Origin: Candidatus Cloacimonadota bacterium
Lineage (GTDB): Bacteria > Cloacimonadota > Cloacimonadia > Cloacimonadales > Cloacimonadaceae
Assembly (NCBI GenBank): GCA_028683635.1
Contig: JAQUHL010000148.1
Coordinates: forward strand, 1 to 5,530
Reading direction: 5' to 3'
Length of the DNA stretch: 5,530 nucleotides
In this document: piece by piece, positions 1 through 5,530 of the stretch
Layout: every line of letters begins with the position of its first letter
Numbering within the stretch: position 1 is the stretch's first letter
Position numbers and translations under genes: made by a program
Notes under the pieces: model-generated
The model's input: only the letters and a program-made list of their open reading frames with translations
What the model was told of the DNA's origin: nothing
Database searches by the model: none

Positions 1-759
1 GCCATCAGCAAGTGTATATGCCATTTCCAGATCTGCCGTGGCTCCTGCTTCGTGCATATGGTAGCCAGAAATGCTTATGCAATTGAATTTTGGCATGTGC
101 CGGGAGCAAAAACTGAAGATATCGGCAATGATCCGCATCGAAGGTTCGGGAGGATAGATATAGGTGTTGCGTACCATGTATTCTTTCAGGATATCATTTT
201 GGATCGTTCCGGTAAGCTGCTCCCATTTTACACCCTGCTCCTCAGCGGCAACAATGTAGAAGGCCATGATCGGGATAACAGCACCATTCATAGTCATGGA
301 AACCGACATTTGATCCAGAGGGATGTGATCGAACAAGATTTTCATATCCAGGATCGAATCTACTGCCACTCCTGCCTTACCCACGTCACCAATTACCCGG
401 GGATGATCCGAATCGTATCCTCTGTGAGTGGCAAGATCGAAGGCAATGGAGAGCCCCTTCTGCCCCATGGCCAGGTTTCTACGGTAAAAGGCATTACTCT
501 CTTCGGCAGTTGAAAACCCGGCATATTGACGGATCGTCCAGGGTCTTTGGATATACATACTGGGATAGGGTCCCCTAAAAAAGGGTGGAAGCCCGGAAAG
601 ATAATCCAGATGTTGGCACGAAGCGATGTCATCTTTTGTGTAAAGCGGTTTTACAAGAATCTGCTCATTGGTCTTCCAGAGGCTATCTACCTGAATACTT
701 GGTGGAGTTTTAGGTTCAGCCTGGAATTGTGGGTTAATATTCGTAAAATCCGGTTTCAT
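1..759 (-). CDS. mutB: Methylmalonyl-CoA mutase large (catalytic) subunit, N-terminal 253 residues, 3' end outside window
   Basis: This is the catalytic subunit of adenosylcobalamin-dependent methylmalonyl-CoA mutase, which interconverts (R)-methylmalonyl-CoA and succinyl-CoA in the cytoplasm. The frame is open from the ATG at 759 to the window edge, 253 codons with no interruption, and I read it codon by codon. Visible family motifs are RPWTIRQYAGFST (72-84), AFDLATHRGYDSD, SVSMTMNGAV, TIQNDILKEYMVRNTYIYPP and ISGYHMHEAGATADLE. With an offset of 10 from Propionibacterium shermanii numbering, Tyr79, Gln187, Arg197 and His234 match the active-site Tyr89, Gln197, Arg207 and His244. Only the first part of the substrate-binding TIM barrel is present; the rest of the barrel and the C-terminal B12 domain with DxHxxG should lie to the left, since family members are about 700 residues. 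The ATG shares an ATGA junction with the mutA stop and has GGAG 7 bases upstream, which suggests translational coupling. Residue 236 is His where the well-known homologues have Gln. Confidence 0.97.
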   Translation of the reverse strand, partial: MKPDFTNINPQFQAEPKTPPSIQVDSLWKTNEQILVKPLYTKDDIASCQHLDYLSGLPPFFRGPYPSMYIQRPWTIRQYAGFSTAEESNAFYRRNLAMGQKGLSIAFDLATHRGYDSDHPRVIGDVGKAGVAVDSILDMKILFDHIPLDQMSVSMTMNGAVIPIMAFYIVAAEEQGVKWEQLTGTIQNDILKEYMVRNTYIYPPEPSMRIIADIFSFCSRHMPKFNCISISGYHMHEAGATADLEMAYTLADG

Positions 760-2855
760 AATTCTACTCCAAGTTCTTTAACCAGTTCAGAAAGCACAGC
801 ATAAGCATTAGCACGTAGGTGGATGAAATGGTGGATTCCCAGTTCGCGATACTCCTCCACTTTGTTAGTTGGATAACCAGCCAGAATGAGCCGGAGGGGA
901 GTGTTTTTCAGCCTTTTACAGAGCTCAGGAACCAAGCTAATATAGTTTTCGTCCGTGGAACAAATACACAGTGCTTGGGGATGATGCTTGTCGAGAACGG
1001 CAAGGAGTGTGTCGAGATTATCAGAACCCGGTTCATTGATAGGTTCGATTCCTGCCACTGCGAAAAATCCCATAGCAAAATCTGCCCGGGGTTTATACTC
1101 CTTCAAGCTGCCATAATTGATTAAACAGAGCTTGGGTTGTACAGCCAGGACTCGATCCCTTAAGCTTTCAAATTGATCGAGAATGCGGTTCTGTTTTAGT
1201 TTGTTCACTCTTTCTTTTGGTTCCCCTTGTCCGTAGCCCAAAACATGAGAAAGCTGATCGAGAGTGCAGTTGTGCAGCCAGGCATCAGTGAGCATGTCGA
1301 TCAGGAAATCGTTGTCCAGATTATCTCTTATATAGCTAAGGCTATCTTCTAAATGTGAGTTTTGATGTGCTTTTACATTAGTAAGCTCAGTTTCGATCTG
1401 CTTGAGATCCAAGTTATGATTTTTCCCCGGGGAGAGCCTTTCGGCAGGATCGGCAAACATATTGATGCCGACAAAGACGTCCTTCCGTTTGGCTACATTC
1501 TCCTCTCTCAATTTGGAAACATCGGCAGTCATCTTTTGAATTGATCCCAATGACAGGCTTTTTAGCAATCCACCCGCGGATTCAATCTGCTGCATCGTGC
1601 TCCAGGCTTTTTGAGCAAGTTGGGCAGTAAGATTTTCAATATAATAGCAGCCACCAGCAGGATCTATAACCCGGTCGAAATGTGCTTCTTCTTTCAGTAT
1701 AAAGTGCTGGTTTCTGGATATTCTCTTAGAAAATTCAGTACTGGGATTGAGAAGGGTATCATAGTTTTGAATCTGCAGACTATCTACACCGCCAATCACT
1801 GCAGAAAAGGCTTCTGTGGAAGTTCTCAGCACATTAACAAAGGCATCGTAGCGGCTTTTGTTATATGCACTGGTGATCCCATGGATCCATGCTTTCCGTG
1901 CAGTTTCTGAGCCACCGAATGCTTGGATAAGCTCTGCCCAGATCATCCTGCAGGCACGAACCTTGGCAATCTCCATAAAGAAATTTGAGCCCAGATTGAG
2001 ATTTATTTGGAAGCGGGGAGCAATTTGTTCTATGGAAAGACCCTTATCCAGCAGGCCATTGATATAACCTATAGCTGTAGAGAGAATTATCCCAAGCTCA
2101 AGATCCGAAGATGCTCCGGCATCTGCATACACCGATCCATCCAGAAGAACGGTGCGAATTCCGGGCGCTTTCATATCTGTCCAAAAGACAATCTGATACA
2201 TCAATTGCCAGAGTCGGGAAATTGGGACGCAAGATTGTCCTTTTTGGGCAAGCAAGGCCAGGGGATCAAATACAATTGCTCCTCTTAACTCGTTCAAGGC
2301 TATTCCCTGATGCTTTGCATATGCATTGAGCAGAGCAAGAAACAAAGGAGCGGTTACGGAGGAACTGATGTAGAGAGGGACGGCACATAAATCAATCCCA
2401 TTTAAACAGGTTTTCATGCTCTTCAGGTTGATTATGGGAACACCCCGGTTTTGTGAGATACTGGGAATCCTGCCCTCTGCAACTTCAGGATTAAGGTATA
2501 GATTGATTGTATCCAGGCCCCGGTTCAATTCTTCGAGCAGATCCTGGTTCAATTTCTGAAGATCCGGATTATCCTGCTCCTGAGCGACTAACCAGCTCTG
2601 CTTGAGGTAACCTTGTTCGGAATTGCCTCTGATATAGGGGGCAGATCCTGGAAGGCAATCGAGATGCTTCAGATCTTGCAGATCTTCCTTCCTATAGATG
2701 GGCTGAAGAGTAATCCCTTCATAGGTCTTAGTCTTCATCGCTTTATCATAATCTGCACCCTTTAAGGTTTCGGCAACTGCTGCCTGCCACTTATCCCAAC
2801 TATTGGGAGGAAAGTCGGAATGCAGGTCAAGACGTGGTTTGTTTTCCTTTATCAC
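756..2855 (-). CDS. mutA: Methylmalonyl-CoA mutase small (non-catalytic) subunit
   Basis: This 699-residue protein is the structural partner of the catalytic MutB subunit in the heterodimeric methylmalonyl-CoA mutase. A mutase-type barrel spans roughly residues 45-545 (family signs include DAGASSDLELG at 245-255 and FDRVIDPAGGCYYIENLT at 393-410), followed by a degenerate cobalamin-domain fold at about 570-699. It looks catalytically dead, as expected for MutA: aligned to MutB, Val242 sits where the catalytic His is and Val195 where the active-site Gln is, and the B12-binding DxHxxG is replaced by a GSLKEYKPRA stretch (582-591). Length is normal for the family. The start is GTG at 2855, chosen because AAGGAG lies 9 bases upstream and the residues that follow resemble MutA N-termini; the frame stays open further upstream but has no better start. 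It begins 23 bases after pgk and overlaps mutB by 4 bases. A standalone single-chain mutase is ruled out by the adjacent mutB. Confidence 0.95.
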   Translation of the reverse strand: MIKENKPRLDLHSDFPPNSWDKWQAAVAETLKGADYDKAMKTKTYEGITLQPIYRKEDLQDLKHLDCLPGSAPYIRGNSEQGYLKQSWLVAQEQDNPDLQKLNQDLLEELNRGLDTINLYLNPEVAEGRIPSISQNRGVPIINLKSMKTCLNGIDLCAVPLYISSSVTAPLFLALLNAYAKHQGIALNELRGAIVFDPLALLAQKGQSCVPISRLWQLMYQIVFWTDMKAPGIRTVLLDGSVYADAGASSDLELGIILSTAIGYINGLLDKGLSIEQIAPRFQINLNLGSNFFMEIAKVRACRMIWAELIQAFGGSETARKAWIHGITSAYNKSRYDAFVNVLRTSTEAFSAVIGGVDSLQIQNYDTLLNPSTEFSKRISRNQHFILKEEAHFDRVIDPAGGCYYIENLTAQLAQKAWSTMQQIESAGGLLKSLSLGSIQKMTADVSKLREENVAKRKDVFVGINMFADPAERLSPGKNHNLDLKQIETELTNVKAHQNSHLEDSLSYIRDNLDNDFLIDMLTDAWLHNCTLDQLSHVLGYGQGEPKERVNKLKQNRILDQFESLRDRVLAVQPKLCLINYGSLKEYKPRADFAMGFFAVAGIEPINEPGSDNLDTLLAVLDKHHPQALCICSTDENYISLVPELCKRLKNTPLRLILAGYPTNKVEEYRELGIHHFIHLRANAYAVLSELVKELGVEL
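767..770 (-). promoter_or_regulatory. Ribosome binding site of mutB inside the end of mutA
   Basis: GGAG lies 7 bases before the mutB ATG (759) and inside the last codons of mutA. With the ATGA stop/start overlap at 759-756 it suggests coupled translation, which would keep the two subunits near equal amounts. Confidence 0.75.
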
Positions 2856-2864
2856 TTGGAAAGG

Positions 2865-2870
2865 CTCCTT
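2865..2870 (-). promoter_or_regulatory. Ribosome binding site deciding the GTG start of mutA
   Basis: AAGGAG sits in the 23-base gap after the pgk stop, 9 bases before GTG at 2855. The frame has no ATG nearby (the next Met is residue 40), so this site is what decides the non-ATG start of mutA. Confidence 0.85.
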
Positions 2871-2878
2871 ATCTGGTT

Positions 2879-4159
2879 TTATTTTAAAAGCATTTGTACA
2901 GGTTTCATGGCATAGGGCGAGCCCTTCTCTATAGCATCGAGGATAGCGCCCCCACCTGTGAAGAAATAGTAGTTTGCATCATTTACTGCCCGGGAAAACT
3001 CTCCGGGGAGAAGATCTTTGAATTCCTGAATGGTATCACCCCCGCCAAATAGCTTCCTGGATGCCTTGTTTTCGTTTATCTTGTTGTACATGGCTTTCGA
3101 CCCAGCAGTGAACAAGACAGTATAGCCCATGACTGCATTTATGAAAACTGTTTGCGCAGAGGCAAAGATCGAGCTGATTGTTTTGTCCTCCAAAGACTTT
3201 GGATCAGCATCCAGCACAAAACCCAATTCCTGACCAGGCTTTAAATCTGCAATGCAGATACGGCGGTATGATCCTTCTTCAACCTTCTCAAAAGAATCGG
3301 ACTCGACAACATATGAGAGCTCGACAATTTTGTGAGCCTGATCTTTGAGTTCATTGATAAACCTGGACGCAAGTTCTTTGTCGTCATCACCCACTCCCTT
3401 GATGTTTACGCCATATTTCACACACAGATAGGCATTGTATAACACTCCACCCAATACCAGATAGTCCGAGATGTTGATTAGGGATGACAGAGGTCCAATT
3501 TTTGTATCGAATTTCGCTCCGGCCACGATGCTGATCATGGGACGCCGTGAATCGAAGATATCTTCCAAATGAGCAACTTCCTTCTGCATTAGTAAACCGG
3601 CATAGGAGGAAAGGTAGCGTGCAACACCAACCGTTGTGGCATGTGGCTGCCAGGAGCCAAAAGCATCATTGATAAATACATCTGCGAAGGAAGCAAGTGT
3701 TTTGGCAAAGAGCTCAGCACTGTCATCCTTGGCCTCTTCTCCTTTGAACCAGCGGGTATTGGGAAGGTATATATAATCTGCATGGCCTCCCTGCATGTTT
3801 CTGATCGCTGCCCGGATCGGAGTAAGATCAGTAATCCCTTCGCTGGATTCTGCCTTACAATCTGCAATCATGCCCTTGAGAGACAGCCTGGTATCAAGAT
3901 ATTGCACGATCGGCGCTACAGAATCTCCCTCGGAAATGGTGATCTCACCGGTTGATTTATTAAAAGGTCTGCCAATATGGGTCATTAGTATGGGCATTCC
4001 GCCTTTTTTGAAGATATGAAGCAGAGTTGGGATCGTGGCATCAATGCGCATAGTATCTTTTATTTTGCCTTTCTTTACTACATTGTGATCCATTCTGACA
4101 AGGACAATCTTTCCCTTCAGATCTGCATCAAGCATGGATTTCAGACTTTGCTTTGTCAT
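2879..4159 (-). CDS. pgk: Phosphoglycerate kinase, divergent, with altered active-site motifs
   Basis: This 426-residue cytoplasmic protein belongs to the phosphoglycerate kinase family (1,3-bisphosphoglycerate + ADP to 3-phosphoglycerate + ATP). N-domain signs are VRMDHNV (21-27, with Asp24 and Asn26), Arg38, THIGRP (60-65), PNTRW (133-137) and INDAFGS (163-169). C-domain signs are AGAKFDTKIG (213-222, with Lys216 and Lys220), GGGDT (372-376) and TGGGA (401-405). It is about 30 residues longer than usual bacterial PGKs. Several normally conserved positions differ: the usual AHRAH after DAFGT is SWQPH here, one residue shorter and without its Arg; the nucleotide loop usually WNGPMGVFE is INAVMGYTV, losing Gly-Pro and Glu; and DIGPKT is DADPKS. 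The start ATG has AGAGGAG 6 bases upstream. It leads the pgk-mutA-mutB group. The family assignment is firm; whether it is a normal glycolytic PGK is less certain, and a paralogue with changed kinetics or role is possible. Confidence 0.88.
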   Translation of the reverse strand: MTKQSLKSMLDADLKGKIVLVRMDHNVVKKGKIKDTMRIDATIPTLLHIFKKGGMPILMTHIGRPFNKSTGEITISEGDSVAPIVQYLDTRLSLKGMIADCKAESSEGITDLTPIRAAIRNMQGGHADYIYLPNTRWFKGEEAKDDSAELFAKTLASFADVFINDAFGSWQPHATTVGVARYLSSYAGLLMQKEVAHLEDIFDSRRPMISIVAGAKFDTKIGPLSSLINISDYLVLGGVLYNAYLCVKYGVNIKGVGDDDKELASRFINELKDQAHKIVELSYVVESDSFEKVEEGSYRRICIADLKPGQELGFVLDADPKSLEDKTISSIFASAQTVFINAVMGYTVLFTAGSKAMYNKINENKASRKLFGGGDTIQEFKDLLPGEFSRAVNDANYYFFTGGGAILDAIEKGSPYAMKPVQMLLK

Positions 4160-4165
4160 AATTCA

Positions 4166-4172
4166 CTCCTCT
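4166..4172 (-). promoter_or_regulatory. Ribosome binding site of pgk
   Basis: The minus strand reads AGAGGAG, then 6 bases, then the pgk ATG at 4159. This strong Shine-Dalgarno sequence fixes the pgk start and suggests efficient independent initiation. Confidence 0.85.
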
Positions 4173-4191
4173 GAAGCGTTGTGGTTGAGTG

Positions 4192-4220
4192 ATGCGAAAA
4201 AATTACCGACGAAATGTCAA
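4192..4220 (-). promoter_or_regulatory. Candidate sigma70-type promoter for pgk-mutA-mutB
   Basis: In the only sizeable intergenic gap (4160-4226) the minus strand has a perfect TTGACA at 4220-4215. Seventeen bases further comes TCGCAT (4197-4192), which matches TATAAT at only 3 of 6 positions; an A/T-rich run (TAATTTTTT) lies between them. The position, 33 bases before the pgk start codon, suits a promoter. The poor -10 and the unknown promoter consensus of the host make this tentative. The nuclease and pgk could instead be one transcript. Confidence 0.35.
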
Positions 4221-4226
4221 GTTCTT

Positions 4227-4733
4227 TCATTTGCTCTTGCCCTTTTTCCGATACACCCAAGGTTGTTGCGGATCAATTTCTTTCCAGAGACCGAGCTTTT
4301 CCTTTCTCGCCTTGGATTCCAGTTTTGAAAGCTGTTTATCTTTGTTATAAGCCTTGTAATGCCAGGCAAGGCCCTGCCTTAGTAGCTCCCGGTTTAGGTT
4401 CTTAGCTTTATCATAAAATACTACTGCAAGGTGTCTTCCATACACATCTTTTCCCTTAATGTCTGCCCTTACCACTTTTCCAAAACACCTCTCAGATGTA
4501 AATTTCCTGGCCACTTCTCCATAAGCTTGTTTTTTTTCAGGGCAGTCAATCCCATCCAGACGGATTCTGTACCTGGTCTGTCCAGATAGAATATCAATTG
4601 TATCACCATCTTGGACGGCAGTTACTTTTCCCGTGATAATGTTGGCATTAAGGCAAGCAAACACAAATAGCAAAATGGCATAATACTTTACATATTTGGT
4701 TGATAGATGCAATTTCTTAAGCCTTACTACCAT
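4227..4733 (-). CDS. Exported staphylococcal-nuclease-like (SNase/TNase) protein
   Basis: This 168-residue protein is a thermonuclease-type nuclease (SNase-like OB fold), a family that cleaves DNA and RNA with calcium. A basic N-terminus and a hydrophobic stretch (about residues 17-34) look like a signal peptide or membrane anchor, so it probably acts in the periplasm, outer face or outside the cell. The catalytic set is complete: VQDGDT (40-45) carries Asp44, RLDGIDCPE (58-66) carries Arg58, Asp63 and Glu66, and YGRHLAVV (98-105) carries Arg100, matching SNase Asp21, Arg35, Asp40, Glu43 and Arg87. LNRELLRQGLAW and the KARKEKLGLW helix are also typical. VFAC at 24-27 resembles a lipobox, but Phe at -2 is unusual, so lipoprotein status is open. 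The ATG lies 4 bases after the glycosyltransferase stop with only a weak, distant GAGAGAG, suggesting translational coupling or a slightly different start. It ends with a short Lys-rich tail. Function in this context is unknown. Confidence 0.9.
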   Translation of the reverse strand: MVVRLKKLHLSTKYVKYYAILLFVFACLNANIITGKVTAVQDGDTIDILSGQTRYRIRLDGIDCPEKKQAYGEVARKFTSERCFGKVVRADIKGKDVYGRHLAVVFYDKAKNLNRELLRQGLAWHYKAYNKDKQLSKLESKARKEKLGLWKEIDPQQPWVYRKKGKSK

Positions 4734-4737
4734 AAAG

Positions 4738-5530
4738 TTATAGTATCTCTCTCATTTTCATTAGTATATGATCCGCACTGATATCCCTCATACAAGCGAA
4801 GTGTTTTTGGGGACATCGTTCACTCCCATGTAGGGAGCAAGGCTGGCAGTCCAGATCTGCGCTGAGTACAACAGCATTGTCGTTCAGAGGACTAAAGCCA
4901 AGCTTGGGATGAGTAGCACCAAAGATCGCTATCTGAGGCTTGGAAAGGGCTGCTGCGATGTGCATCGGACCGCTATCGTTGGAAAGAACCAGGTCGCATC
5001 CGTCTATCACAGAAATCAATTGCTCCGGGGAGTATTTGCCACACAGATTTTCACATTTCAGGGGATACTGGTTTTTAATCACCGAAGCGATGAAACTCTC
5101 CTGAGCGCTGCCCAAAAGCAGGTAATACCAGTCAGCGTCAGATTTACCGATTACTTCCATCCAACTACTGGGCGGATACATCTTGGTTTGATGAGCGGCT
5201 CCGGGAAAGAGGGCAATGATCTTCATTTTGCATTCTCTGAGGTTGGAAAACAAAATTTTCTCGATACCGGTGTCAAGGGGTTTCAGATGGGGTTTTCTCA
5301 GGTTCGCAGCATTTTGACCAACAGGTAATCCAAGCTTGGGAAACACGCTGTAATAAAGCTTCAGAGTGGATTCAATTCCCTTTCCCTTGTGGGTTTTCAC
5401 ATACAACCAACGGGCTATATGTTTCTTCTTGTAAACTGCTCTGCTTCTGGTTTTTATGAAGCGTCTCAGCCACCAGGAAGAAAACTTGGCTTGAAGGTCG
5501 ATTACCAGATCGTAATCTTCTTTCAAAAGT
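4738..5530 (-). CDS. Glycosyltransferase family 9 (ADP-heptose:LPS heptosyltransferase-like), C-terminal part, 5' end outside window
   Basis: This is the C-terminal 263 or so residues of a GT9 enzyme; this family adds heptose to the lipopolysaccharide inner core at the inner membrane. The frame stays open to the right edge (ACTTTTG...), and the first visible motif, YDLVIDLQ, normally lies about 80 residues into these proteins, so the usual N-terminal nucleotide-fold strand is missing only because of the window edge. Counting from the codon at 5526, visible motifs are IIALFPGAAHQTKMYPPSSW (103-122), YLLLGS (135-140), the donor-binding LSNDSGPMHIAAAL (181-194) with Asp184, Ser185 and His189, and FGATHPKLG. 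A four-cysteine cluster at 227-245 (DCQPC, RCPQ, ACMRDIS) is common in one branch of the family. The stop is TAA at 4740-4738, 4 bases before the nuclease start. WaaF-like, WaaC-like or another GT9 specificity cannot be told apart from this fragment, so no symbol is given. Confidence 0.92.
   Translation of the reverse strand, partial: LLKEDYDLVIDLQAKFSSWWLRRFIKTRSRAVYKKKHIARWLYVKTHKGKGIESTLKLYYSVFPKLGLPVGQNAANLRKPHLKPLDTGIEKILFSNLRECKMKIIALFPGAAHQTKMYPPSSWMEVIGKSDADWYYLLLGSAQESFIASVIKNQYPLKCENLCGKYSPEQLISVIDGCDLVLSNDSGPMHIAAALSKPQIAIFGATHPKLGFSPLNDNAVVLSADLDCQPCSLHGSERCPQKHFACMRDISADHILMKMREIL

Noticed and set aside
52..513. Plus-strand open frame of 153 codons
   Set aside because: It lies opposite mutB, whose minus-strand translation matches the mutase family at nearly every motif. 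The plus-strand product shows no family pattern and is low-complexity in motif terms.
393..632. Minus-strand open frame of 79 codons within mutB
   Set aside because: It is another frame of the mutB gene. I checked for a frameshift here because mutB has no full listing at the window edge, but the mutB frame is continuous from 759 to 1.
1611..2329. Several plus-strand open frames opposite mutA
   Set aside because: They are antisense shadows of a full-length 699-residue MutA; no ribosome sites or recognisable domains were seen.
3589..4019. Open frames on both strands within pgk
   Set aside because: They overlap the pgk frame entirely and have no family signal; the PGK reading has clear motifs across this stretch.
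4198..4220. Possible terminator after the nuclease gene (GACATTTCGTC followed by a T-run)
   Set aside because: The stem would be only 3 base pairs (GAC/GTC) and the T-run is not placed directly after it, so it is too weak to call.
4909..5328. Plus-strand open frame of 139 codons opposite the GT9 gene
   Set aside because: The opposite frame carries the donor-binding motif SNDSGPMH and other GT9 signatures, so this is a shadow.
5524..5526. TTG as the true start of the GT9 protein
   Set aside because: The frame continues to the window edge, and the first motif (YDLVIDLQ) is normally about 80 residues into the family, so the real start lies outside the window.
1..5530. Undescribed defence, mobile or RNA-based system
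   Set aside because: All coding space is taken by five recognisable families; no direct repeats, arrays, inverted-repeat ends, transposase, or structured noncoding stretch could be seen.

Overview
The window reads as ordinary, densely coding bacterial DNA with every real gene on the minus strand. Reading in the direction of transcription (high to low coordinates) it holds: the C-terminal part of a glycosyltransferase family 9 (heptosyltransferase-like) protein, a small exported staphylococcal-nuclease-like protein, a divergent phosphoglycerate kinase, a complete methylmalonyl-CoA mutase small subunit, and the first 253 codons of the methylmalonyl-CoA mutase large subunit, which runs off the left edge.

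Layout: the glycosyltransferase and nuclease genes are 4 bases apart. A 67-base gap then separates the nuclease from pgk; it carries a perfect TTGACA hexamer and a strong ribosome binding site, so a promoter for pgk-mutA-mutB may lie there. pgk and mutA are 23 bases apart, and mutA and mutB overlap in an ATGA start/stop junction. Every downstream gene in the pgk group has a clear Shine-Dalgarno sequence. No rRNA, tRNA, CRISPR array, insertion sequence or convincing terminator was seen, and no gene-free stretch exceeds 67 bases.

Organism: the GT9 enzyme suggests a Gram-negative envelope with lipopolysaccharide. A two-subunit methylmalonyl-CoA mutase points to propionate production or oxidation through succinyl-CoA and methylmalonyl-CoA, common in anaerobes of the Bacteroidota/FCB group and in propionate-oxidising lineages such as Cloacimonadota. 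This placement is an inference from gene content and is not decided by the sequence.

How the genes could work together: MutA and MutB form one B12-dependent enzyme linking propionate and C4 acid metabolism. PGK connects 3-phosphoglycerate to 1,3-bisphosphoglycerate in glycolysis or gluconeogenesis, so the three-gene group would couple C3/C4 acid metabolism to sugar metabolism. The most unusual item is the PGK: the overall family pattern is clear, but several normally invariant substrate and nucleotide contact residues are replaced. I found no sign of a new defence, mobile or regulatory system.
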